Assembly: GCF_000003815.2 (NCBI RefSeq)
Contig: NC_049979.1
Coordinates: forward strand, 9,384,267-9,448,266
Direction of reading: 5' to 3'
Source: Branchiostoma floridae
Taxonomy: Eukaryota > Chordata > Leptocardii > Amphioxiformes > Branchiostomatidae
Length of the DNA: 64,000 bases
The position numbers were made by a program, and so were the translations under genes. Below the pieces are notes generated by a model. That model made no database searches and was not told where the DNA came from. It worked only from the letters and a program-made list of their open reading frames with translations. This document shows, in pieces, positions 36,901 to 47,500 of this stretch. Positions within the stretch are counted from its first letter, which is position 1. The number at the start of each line of letters is the position of its first letter.

Positions 36901-39900
36901 GTCCATGCACACGGCTTTAATTTGCATTCCGAGTATACTTTAACATATTTACTTCATGTTTTTTTAAGAGCAGAATTTTAACAGTAATGTTGACAGTGCT
37001 GAATCACTGCGGTCACCGGCCTCTGCGTATTGGCGGCTCGTGTCGCTAACTATACGAACTCATCCAAGCAGTCACACAACTGCCATGATACACATAAATA
37101 AAGCTCCATAAAACACTATGAATATGGGTCTTCAATTGTTTGTTGAGTAGAAAAGTAACCAAAAGGAAGCGACATAAACATTGCCACCATTGTACTCCCA
37201 AGGGAGTGTGGCCGTGAAGGTGGCAGACTAGAGAACGCTCTAAAGATTTATTTGACTGTAACAAATGATTCGTGCTGTCTATGAAAATAAGACTTGACAG
37301 AGAGATGTAGATGATATTTTCATATAATCAGACAGAGTTTTGTTGATGTTGGCGGTGTCGTTTTTTCGTAATGGTTTTTTTAGTCGGGCATTCACAATCA
37401 GTGCATTCAGCCCGTTGCCCGTAAAACATCAGCTGGATTGTTCTAGGTACAGCCTTCCTCATGTGAGACAAGAAGTACATACAGTCACGATTTTAATGTC
37501 AAAAGAAAGCTAAAATATCATACTATTAATTTTTTTCTGTGCACTTAAATTTACCACTTACTTCTGAAGAGAGCAAAATATAAAAAAAGCGTACCGAGTT
37601 AGGCACACTGTCCCGCGTAGCACAAAATTGGAAGGTTACATACACGAAATTGTCTCTCAGTGTTTGCCGCTTGTAACACGCAGCGCGAAAGGTTCATGAA
37701 CCACATGAATGCATTTCTTATTCAAGTATGTTGTTCAAATCTATGAGTAAAAAATTCAGTCATCAAAATTTGACCACTCTCAGGCAACTAGCGATGGAGC
37801 GCCATGAGTTTGAGCGCAAGAAAAAGCGTACCGTGTTGGGGCACCTCCCGTTAACACAAGATATACAAACAGATCTATTTCAAGAACTAAAAAAATGGAA
37901 TACAAGAAATACATAGTAAGCACAGTAAGCCTACCTGTCCTAGAATTATTCTTTTGATTGTTTCCTTCACAGGCAGTGATGTCCATCTTGCCCTTTCTCC
38001 CAGCTGGACAAAAGACAAAGGGAGATAAAATATGCATAAAAATTATGCAAAGGAATTTACCGAAAAGCTCCACATCCAATCAGGGTCACGTGGTGACATG
38101 CGGACTGAACTATTCCAGGTGCGGGGGTGCCTTTCAAACAATTACGCAGGATGTCCGCTCATCCTATCACAATTGTACAATCACTTTGTCTTATGTTCTG
38201 TTCTGCTTCTGACAATACAGCACATTATGGTCTCTTCAACTTGTGAGATAAATTCCCTCCCAGGCTACTATGTACCATTATGTGTCACAGACACTGTAGT
38301 TACCAGATTATTTGGGTGTTGTGACTGTTAATCTATAAAAAAAATAGTTAAGTACCTGAACTTGTCTTCTGAGAAACTGAATCTCTGTTTCCAGTTTGGA
38401 GACTTCTGTAGCTGTGACCTGCTTGGCTGGGACATCTACGATTGCTGCCGAATAGTATTGCAGAATCCATGAATTTTGATAACCCTGTTTACCTTCAAAA
38501 ATAATACTTTTTCTCTATTTCAATGTACCTTTATGCTTTTAAGATATCTCTTTGAACATGGCAGCATGTGTATTGTTTGCATGTGCAAATAGAGCAATAA
38601 ATGTTTTATTGTTAATTAGACTGTTGACCATTTGTAATGTACTTCTAGGGCTCTAGCAGCTGAATATTTCTAACCAAAACTGAACATGCTGAATACTTTG
38701 TGACTATAGTCTTAAGGAAAAAAACTTACCATCTTCCAGGGACATGGGTTCACTTCTGGTCATTTTTGGTTTGTTAAACTGCACACTGAGGGAATTGTCT
38801 GAAAACAAAAGGATATTCCAGATGATTTTGCTGTTTGTACACATACATGTGAGTTTCATTATCTTCAACTTAAAAATCACTAGAATTGCCTGTTCAACTA
38901 AAAATAGTATAATCCTATTTTACAGCAGATAATTTTTGCTGAAATACCTAACAGTACTGCACTGATACATCACAGTGCACAATCTGTCATATCAAAGCCA
39001 AAGCTTTAATACTGCACATCAAGAAGAGTAGGGGTTCTTCCCAGAGTGACTGGTTCAAAACCTTACAGCTGTATGGCTGTGCCTGTTGCTATTTCCAGAT
39101 TGAGCAATATAAAGTTACTAATTACAAACTAGTACTATCCAGTATTGAAATTTAGCCCCACAAAATTTAAGGTTCTTGCAATTGAGCAATTGAGTCAGCC
39201 AATCCCCAAAAAAAGGGTTAGAAAATCAAACTAACTATTTAGTAGTTATTACATGTTACCCTGTGAAGTACCTAATGTGACTGTTGCTGCAGTACTTCTG
39301 CTGCTGCTGCTGGTTGACAGAGAGCCGCTCCTGTTTGTAGGTGGGGTGTACCGTGCAGAACGGTAGTCTGCTGCTGTTTGGTGACATGGAGTATGTCAAT
39401 GTCATGTACATAGTTTCTTTAGAATTACATTATTGTCACATATTTGGTCATTTTTGTTCAAAGCAGCACAAAAGAAAGATGACAAACAGTAATACTGACA
39501 GTCAGTCTGACACTATTCTCCAGGAAGAGGTTTCAGTCAGGGGGATAATAGTGGCGGGATTTCTTACCGCTGCCACTCGTCATGGAAGGCAGTGGCAAGA
39601 AATCCTGGCCACTTCTATTCCTTGACTGAAACCTCTTCCTGGAGAGTACACTATACTTACACGTGATGCTGCCATGACTGCTACTGTTGCTGATGTTACT
39701 GGAGGTTTCCCAGGTGATGTCATCGTTGTCATCATCTGCAAACAGGGCATCCGCCCCCACCGTGGAACGGAGCGCGCTGGACAGACGAGCTGCCTTGTTC
39801 TCACTGACTCCCAGGACAGTGAAACCCTGATAGAAGTCAAAGCCACAAAGAGGATAGCATCAGGTTGTTATGAACTCTTAGAACAGCTGCTGCATAAAAA

Positions 39901-41347
39901 ATTTGTCTACACAATGTCAATAGCAACTTGAGGGCTCATTTCCTAAGTCCGCCATCTCTTGTTCCTTACATACGAGCATTTCAACAAGAAGGGGAGGCTA
40001 TACAGTTTTGTTCTCTTTAATTACTGCTCTTTTCTGTGTCAAACTGACTCCTTCAGGAGTCCTCTTGGAGATTAATCATCACAGTCTTGTAAAACACAGA
40101 ATCACCAGTACAGCTGTTACATTACAATGCTATCAGGGTTACATTACCTCCTCCTCATCGTCAAACATGTTCTTCTTGGATGAAGAAACTGCGGATTCTT
40201 CCCAGTAATCCTCATCATCCCTACAAGCAGAAACAAGAAATAAAATAAAGATTCAGATCTAGTACACAATAACTCATAAAAATGCTTGCCTTCAAAAGTT
40301 ATCCCGGTTGCCAGCCTTTTTAGCTTTAGTCTGCTCTCTCGGCCAGTTTTGCAAGTAACAGAGGGAGAGTACTTAAGCTAACAAGGCTGGCAACCAGGAT
40401 AAGTTTCAAGGGCAAGAATATTAGCATTAGCATTATCATTGTCATATGTCAGATTCAGAGCTACAAAACTAAACTTATGTAGAGATGTTATGCTGAATAA
40501 GTATTTCAGAGCCAAACTGTTACAATATTGACAATGAAAATATGACAGCATTAGCAGTTCACTTCACTCAGTCCCGTAGCTGGTGGAGGCATTCTGATTG
40601 TAAATACTGTTCCTAGATATAAATTGCACCCAGTCAACCGAGGTTTAATTTGCATTTTAAGTCATGTGTAGTTACACTTACGCTGTGAAGGCTGCAGCTG
40701 CCATTCTGGCTTGATCCTGTATCAGTGGATGGAGAAAAAATGTTGTGAGTTGTAAGAAGTCAGAGGGGCGAGTAGAACAGAAATAAACAATATATACAAA
40801 TATCCTGACCGACCCGGGAATCGAACCCGGGTCCTCAGGATCACAACACTAGCAGCCTAAATGACTAAGCCAAAAGCCTGACAGGCGTTTGGCATGGTCA
40901 GTTAGCACTACTTCAACCCCCCACTGTTACAAAGTTTAGCTTTGTGCAAAAGGTTTGCAAACTAACATATCATAAAGATCAATCAATCTATTGATAAATC
41001 TATCATACAATTTATTATTACAAAACTACAGCTATGTCCTACTGTCCTGGAGATCACTTTTCACATCATTTTGTGTCAAACTTAGTCCTGAAGTAGTCCA
41101 TCAGCACCGCCCCTTTTCAAAAGTTCTAAATCAAAACAGGTGCACCTCAGTCTTCAAAATCTACTTCCGTGTCAGAAAAATTGGCTTCTCTCCAATATTG
41201 CTGGTGTCTGACGCGTAAATTAACTTCTGTAATATGCACATGATTGCTCTTAGTAATATGTTGGCATTGACTTGTGAAAATATGGAATGTGAGCCAGATA
41301 AAACATTTATTTTGCAGAAAAACAGACATACACACCTTTCCTGCCAT
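30944..41347 (-). CDS. VIPAS39: VIPAS39 / SPE-39 / VIPAR, VPS33B-interacting trafficking protein (21 coding exons)
   Basis: VIPAS39 binds VPS33B and acts in endosome-lysosome and apical membrane trafficking. Exons, 5' to 3': 41336-41347, 40682-40716, 40148-40220, 39661-39826, 39272-39373, 38730-38798, 38356-38444, 37935-38003, 36590-36682, 36298-36331, 36076-36178, 35754-35781, 35401-35474, 34611-34698, 33970-34104, 33405-33446, 32968-33057, 32501-32587, 31882-31971, 31380-31484, 30944-30964. All phases join, giving 534 residues (human 493). Marks: acidic N-terminus DDEDYWEES, SLQDKLALLDAAIKMHDG, AINHLIHFL, LLQRQLQIE, TTTLYYCSFYHYNE, MSDKQYTWSALNALAKLHRW, NWFGGTKMKACIGFEKVVEIL, final QVKWKN (human QIRWKN). 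The exon 5 acceptor is a CAGCAGCAG tandem, so its start may shift by 3 or 6 bases. The start codon MAGK is chosen because it is in frame with the acidic N-terminus. AHSA1 is adjacent head-to-head. Confidence 0.93.
35140..35290 (+). mobile_element. tRNA-derived SINE-like element in VIPAS39 intron 13
   Basis: The sequence has an A-box-like GTGGCGTAACTGG, a decayed B-box (GAGTTTGATACCC), and the core TTGTGCCCTTGGGAAAGGCA. The same core and similar head recur at 60642-60760, so this is a dispersed family. Ends are approximate. Confidence 0.65.
36778..37850. mobile_element. Decayed DNA transposon-like insertion with subterminal repeats, VIPAS39 intron 8
   Basis: The ends are imperfect inverted repeats: the left begins CGGGGGCCGCCCTAAGACGG and the right, reversed, begins CGGGAGGTGCCCCAACACGG (about 16 of 21 positions agree). 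The motif CGGTACG followed by a T-run recurs near the left end (about 36815) and in reverse at about 37589 and 37826. The right end is followed by TTAA, and the left is preceded by ATAA, compatible with a TTAA target duplication. No transposase frame is visible. Confidence 0.45.
39518..39644. repeat. Long near-perfect inverted repeat next to VIPAS39 exon 4 donor
   Basis: Arms 39518-39574 and 39588-39644 (57 bases each) pair with few mismatches around a 13-base loop. The outer 22 bases of each arm (starting CTCCAGGAAGAGGTTTCAG) are identical. It lies 17 bases 3' of the exon 4 donor on the minus strand. Confidence 0.8.
40285..40416. mobile_element. Palindromic MITE-like element in VIPAS39 intron 2
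   Basis: 132 bases whose two halves are inverted copies: left CTTGCCTTCAAAAGTTATCC and GGTTGCCAGCC, right (reversed) CTTGCCCTTGAAACTTATCC and GGTTGCCAGCC. The similarity extends about 50 bases inward. No clear target duplication. Confidence 0.65.
40805..40880 (-). repeat. tRNA-like sequence (pseudo-tRNA or SINE head) in VIPAS39 intron 1
   Basis: The minus strand has a perfect T-arm/B-box (CCCGGGTTCGATTCCCGGG) and an A-box-like TGGCTTAGTCATTTAGG. The acceptor and anticodon stems do not pair well, so I do not call a functional tRNA. Confidence 0.6.
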
Positions 41348-41402
41348 CCTGACCTCTCAGTAAGTCGAGCGGTGCATGTTGGGTGTGACCTCTAAGGAAC
41401 TT

Positions 41403-41410
41403 ACTTCCGG
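41403..41410. promoter_or_regulatory. ETS-family site
   Basis: ACTTCCGG (reverse complement CCGGAAGT) is a full-consensus ETS/GABP site. A second, shorter match (CACTTCCG) lies at about 41425-41432. Such sites are typical of bidirectional promoters of housekeeping genes. Confidence 0.55.
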
Positions 41411-41438
41411 TAATCTCGTGTCGTCACTTCCGTATCCT

Positions 41439-41451
41439 TTCCGGAACTTTC
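41439..41451. promoter_or_regulatory. Heat-shock element 1 (perfect three-unit HSE)
   Basis: TTCCGGAACTTTC fits TTCnnGAAnnTTC in all specified positions. It lies 84-96 bp upstream of the AHSA1 start codon. Confidence 0.7.
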
Positions 41452-41482
41452 CTTACCGGCGAATTTTACCAAGCAGTGGGGC

Positions 41483-41495
41483 TTCCAGAAACTTC
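41483..41495. promoter_or_regulatory. Heat-shock element 2 (perfect three-unit HSE)
   Basis: TTCCAGAAACTTC fits TTCnnGAAnnTTC in all specified positions and lies 40-52 bp upstream of the AHSA1 start codon. Its centre is 44 bp from that of the first element, about four helical turns. Confidence 0.72.
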
Positions 41496-41534
41496 TCTCA
41501 GTTTCCCGTCCCAGTCGAGGAATCAGCCTGAAAG

Positions 41535-44500
41535 ATGGCAAAGTGGGGTGAAGGAGATCCTCGTTGGATCGTGGAAGAGAGAGCGGACGCCACGAACGTG
41601 AACAACTGGCACTGGTGAGTTACATTGTGCGGATGTTTTGGCCCGTTGTCAGGAGGTTGGACCCATGTCTCTGTTCTGACTCCATGCCGCGGCATGTCAC
41701 CATACCAGCTGTCCCTCCCTGTCTTACATGGCGATAGAATCGCTTCAAATATCCTCGGCATTTTGTTGATCAAAATGTAAAACGTGTCCTTGACTTGGTT
41801 CCTTTATAATAGTACAGATGGAAGACGCAGACACTTAAGAGATTTCATTTGTAATGTTGTCCTGAATGAACTACAAAACGTCCTAAGATTATTCCCCCCT
41901 CCCATAACCCACATGTTTCATATGTTGCATCATGAGATCGGATCACGTTGTCTTGTTATGGAAGCAGGCAGGGTAACAAATTCAAGTTTTGGGCCTATAA
42001 AACCCAACCAGAGTGTATACTAGTAATTTGGATTTTAGGAGCATGGCTGGCATGGCTCCCACGATAATCAATTCCCACAACTGGAACACAACACTACAAT
42101 TTGTCTCCACAATGATGGAACCCTAGTAGGGACAAATTATATTTGGTCCAAAGACTCCAATCATAGGAGCTACATCATTAACTTCATCAGAAAATGTTAA
42201 ATGTCTAAATGTTGCTGAAAACCACGGAGAAGAAAGACATCCTGTTGTGTTGGTTTATGAATTATTGTAACAAAGACCGTGTTCAAATCTGGATTTGCAA
42301 ATCAGTAGTCATCCAGTCATGGGATTGACCCTCTCCTCGAAGTCGGATTCATGAACCCGGATCGATCCCATGCCTGATTTGCTAAATCCTGGCATTAAAT
42401 GCAATGGGGATTGGTACCAAAAAGAAGGGATAGGTTCGTTATGAAATACACTTAGACGAATACGATTTTTACTCATTTTCTTTCAGGACAGAGAAAAATG
42501 CCACTCCCTGGTCTAAGAAGCGGTTGGAAGAGTTGTTGGTTGGGCTGAAGATTGAAGAAGATGGAGGTGAGTGTTTGTCTATGTATACCAAAAATCATGA
42601 TGTTCGATCTGCTCATTCTTGAGTTATTCCCTTTCAAAATCATCAACAAAACCGACTGCTGCAGATAAAGAAAAGCAGCTACAGGTCCTAAACCTATGTT
42701 ATTGACTTGCCTCAGCATGTCCAGATCAAAAACCAGATGCTCCACTGCAGTATTGTTACAAGCTACTAGTGGGCCCAAAATCTTATCATTTTGAGGGCTC
42801 AGTCACTGTCTCGGCAAGACCTACCCTCCTACCAAATATCCAGGTATATAGGGGGACCGTGATATGAGGAATAACACGACGTGAAGTTTCTCTTCACACG
42901 AGGGTCAACACGAAACGTGCCAATGCTCTCGTGCCGCTATCTTTGCACGCTCGCCCCAGGTAAAGGCCCATTACGTGCACTTCTTCAATTTTAGCGATGT
43001 CCGCACGGCCGGCATACACTGCTATATTTTCCCGCAGTCAGTCCGGCCCCATTACTTGCGCTTCTTCAATTTTAGCGGTGTCCGCACGTAGCCGTGGCCG
43101 GGCATTCACGGCTACATTTTCCCGTCCCGGTAGACTCGGCGCTAAATCCGGCCCCATTACCTGCGCTTCTTCAATTTTAGCGGTGTCCGCACGTAGCCGT
43201 GGCCGGACATACACTGCTGTATTTTCCCGCCCCGGTAGACTCGACAGTCAGTCCGGCCCCATTACGTGCGCTTCTTCAATTTTAGAGATGTCCGCACGTA
43301 GCCGTGGCTGGACATACACTGCTATATTTTCCCGCCCCGGGTGAAGACTAGGGTCTCAATCCGGCCCCATTACGTGCGTTTCTTCAATTTCAGCGGTGTC
43401 CGCACGTAGCCGTGGCCGGGCATACATGGCTACGTATATTTTCCCGCTCCGGTAGACTCGGCAGTCAGTCCGACCCCATTACGTGCGTTTCTTCAATTTC
43501 AGCGGCGCCCGCACGTAGCCGTGGCCGGGCATACATGGCTATATTTTCCCGCGCTGAGTGAAGACTCGGTATGGCACGCCATTTGGCGTGCCATACTCCA
43601 TAGACTCGGCACTCATTCCTTGCGGAGGTAAAATGGACTTGACTTGAAACTGACTCTACTCAAGCTTCTGCATACCAAGTGGCTGCAAGGCGTATTTGAC
43701 CAAGTGGACAAGAATCCAAGCCATGGCGGAGAAGGCACGCCGGTAAATGTTATCATTGCGTGAAACTATAAACAAACATCACCGCCATTTTGTTTTATGT
43801 AAAATTATCGCAGTTGTTTGCACATTTTCTTTCCGTTAATTCAAGTGCCATGGCCAGTAGTTTACCGGTACTCGATTTTAGTAGTACATTGACAGTAGTC
43901 AAAGATTTTGTAGCATGTAATCGTGTGTGAAACGTCTTATATCATAAAGGAAAATTCTACCAGACTCGTAGTGCCCAGTGTGGTTCACTTCTGTAAACAA
44001 AGGTGACGCCATGTAAATAATGAATTTTATTACAAGTGGCTTTGATATGTGCGATTGTTACAACTCCTAGGTAACTACAGCTTAGTACATGTACTGCGTA
44101 TATTATGGTTCATTCAACACATTTCGATCTCAAATAAAATCTTCATTCAGAGATCTTCATTCAAAAACGCCGCCATTTCTGCTGACTGCAAGTGTACTGT
44201 GCTGTCGCAGTTTCCCCCGAGTTTACCTGAATTGTTCTGCCAGACTTGTGCGTACCGTACCGTATTACAGTACTAGCATTTACTATACAGTGTTTTCGAT
44301 ATCAAAAACCTTTTAATTGAGGCGCACATATGTTTTAAAATGTAGACCCTAAGTATGAAATTGTAAACATGATTACGATCGTAAAGCTGTTATTTAAGTC
44401 CAAGAATAAAAATGAAGTACATGTTTGTATTATTGGGCAAGCGACATTTATCGTGTAGTACGGAGATGTCTTGTTTACAATCGTTAATCCTGGAGTATTT

Positions 44501-47500
44501 TGTGACGCTTCTTCTCGGTGTACGTCGCCGGAAAATGTCGTGCTTTGGTGTGCTCACGAGATATCATGATTTTCTTCGTCAATGTTCAGTGACCAGCTTC
44601 GTTTTTGCTTACAAGGAGGAAAGACGACTCAAATTCGGAAAGAGTAATGAACCACAATTTCTGATAAAGCATCTCTTTATTGACTTTATCCCGTTAAACT
44701 CGGTAGATAAACTGTTGTTTGCGAAACTTGACAAGGAAAGTCACGTTTTGTGGCTATATATGTCAGTGTTAGTTTATCCAGATATTTTCAAACTACAGTG
44801 TACAAATAATGAATGAATGAATGAAGACCTTTATTGTACATTCATACCCACTGGGTTCAGTACAGGTCGCAATAAATGATACAACATGATATAATGATAC
44901 AATGAGTCTACACTACTCAAGAATCGTATTCTACTGCGTATATTCGGCTTCTTCTCGTTTCTTTGTGATATTGAAAATGTAAGAACAGATATGCTTTATA
45001 AGTAAAGGTTTGTCTAGATTCAGAAGGAATATAAATTTGTCTATATTACTTAGTCGTATGAAGTGGGGGAACATGGATTCTATTAGTCTGTAGAGTTCAG
45101 CTCTCTCTTTCTTGTACAAACTACATTCTACTACAAAATGATGTTCATCTTCTATCTTATCTAGAAAGGTGCGATTATGTCTTCCGGTTTCGATGTGTAG
45201 TTTGTGGCAACTGTCTCGTAGTTTTGTGACGGCCGTCCTGTGCCGAATATTGTCAATATCCAGGTATTGTTCCACATTATAGGTGGACTTGAACAGTCTG
45301 TAAGACCTCAATTTGTTTTTAGCGGATCCAACCATCATTGTGTAGCTCTCTCAGAAGTTTGAAAATAAATGTCTTTCAGACGCTGATTGATAGAATTGAT
45401 AATTTGAGACGAATTTGTATTATGCTGTAGAGGACAATGCCATATGTATGTTTCCACAACATGCGAGAATGGTCCTTCCCAGACACTATGGCGCCACCGC
45501 TTTGTCATGAGCCCGAGGCGGCATGACCAAAGGCGGCCGCGGGCTGTGCGGGAAAACTTGAATGTAACAGACTTGTTAAACTAGGAATTCTCACGGTTAC
45601 GGTGCACGAAATAACACTAACAAAATATGTGGAGCTTGTATCTAATCTCATTCAGCAATCGCAGACAATTTCAGCGATAAACACAAGGTAATTCTTACTG
45701 GATATAACATTTTGGTCCGGCTATTGAAATGGGCTACGAAGTTTTATCAAAACAATGGAGGTTAAATTCTAACCTCCTTGGTTAAAACAAGGAGATTTTA
45801 TCAGTGATAAAAGCTCCTTGGTTAAAAGAAGGAAAACACTGGGAAGTGTGGTTTGCTCAGACGGCTAGATTCCTCTGACAAATTAAATCTACGCTCAGCT
45901 ATATAGAGTTATTTCATTTCATTTTATTTCAACCTACATGTAATACCCTACCGTTTTTTAAGATGTTTTCTCTCCAATACGCAGGTCCAATGAGTTTCTG
46001 TTTGTTTTCTCTCAGTGGTTTGAAGTGTCGGAGCAGGAGGTTATTTCCAAGTATAGCCTCCTTGGCCGAAGGAAGAACAGTCTGCCAGCAGTTGTGTTGT
46101 TCTAAAGTGTGTGTAGGTGTCTGTGTGTGTCGTTCAGTTCTACAGGTGTGCGTGTGAGTGTGTCGTTCAGTTCTGTTGACGATATTTTGTTAATCCTAAC
46201 ACTACGTTCGTTTATCCTAACCTTCCGGTTTCAACTAAGTATATAGAGTAGTTTATCCAATAAATTTTCTTAAGTAACAATATTGAATTATATAGTACTT
46301 TTATAGTATATAGATTGTAATATCGCTCCTTCACAAGAACAAGAACACCAATCCCTGAAGCTTGTGTATAATAATATTGCCAAATATTTTTTACGGCAAA
46401 CGCGGGGGGGGGGGGGTAAATGTTGGTTTCTTTTATTTTGTCACGAAACAGACAAAAGCCAAAGATTGTAATACACATCTGTGTCTAGAACGTCACGTCC
46501 CGAACTCTGGTGCACATAGTCTCCAAGCAGACCCTACGGTGCCTTAGAAATACAAAAGTAGTATCAAAGCTGGCAAAGGACTTGGTATACCGGTGCCCGT
46601 TTGACTCCCTTAGCCGGCTATCTCCCTTTGGCCGGCTATACTCCTTTGCCAGCTTTGATACTATTTCTAAGGCACCGTAGGGTCTGCTTGGAGACTAGGT
46701 GCACACTCTATTGTTCAAAATGTCCTGCAACACATCAGCGCTAACGTTTGTTAAAGCCGACAGTACAGTCTGACCGTCGAGTCGTGAAAGACACTACACT
46801 ATAGACGTCTTCATTCATTCATTATTATCACCTATCAACTTACCTTTTGTTATATGTAAATAGGTCGGTGTGAACTGTCGGAACAAGTCGGAGCAAGGAG
46901 GTTAAAAAAACAACCTCCTTGGTCAGAGGAAGAGTTTCTCACGCCGTTTTACTTGTATGTTGATCTCTTTGAACTTCTTGTTATGATGAAACATTTCTGT
47001 TCTGGTTTGCATGAATATTGAAACTTACCTTCTATTAACTGTGTTCAGAACAACGGTTTTACCAAGGAGCTGGGTTTTACTAACACAAGTTGCGTCTTGA
47101 CTTACCCTTCAATAAATGACATTTGAGGAACAAGAAGAAAAACCAAACGTCTTTTCTTGCAAATAAATGGTTGCTTCTTTCCGTTTTTCACCTTCGCATA
47201 AGGAGATTCAAACTGTTTTTCTTTAAAATTTGGACTTTTTTACCTCTTCATTTAATTTGGTGGTAGGAACCTTATCATAATTCCTTTCACATTGTTTCCT
47301 TTCTAACGATAACATTAGATCCATTCCAAATTACTAGTACATTTATATACGAAGTACGGAATTAACAAGATACATAACGGTAAAATATAAAGATAAGCGC
47401 CCAAAGAAAAAAAAACAACCACCCATGAAAGCTGCGTGTCAGTATAACAATAGAACACCTTTACTTGGAAACAACAGCTTGAAACTAAATCAATGGGAAA

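Larger units (their letters stand above)
41348..41534. promoter_or_regulatory. Bidirectional promoter of VIPAS39 and AHSA1
   Basis: Only 187 bp separate the two start codons, which point away from each other. The interval has no TATA box, contains ETS-type sites and two heat-shock elements, and must hold both 5' UTRs and transcription starts. Human VIPAS39 and AHSA1 are arranged the same way. Confidence 0.85.

Noticed and set aside
40805-40880. Functional tRNA gene on the minus strand
   Set aside because: The B-box arm is perfect but the acceptor and anticodon stems do not pair properly; a pseudo-tRNA or SINE head fits better.
42997-43344. 115-residue plus-strand open frame with repeated SGPITCASSIL
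   Set aside because: It is the translation of the 105-108-bp minisatellite; periods divisible by three keep it open.
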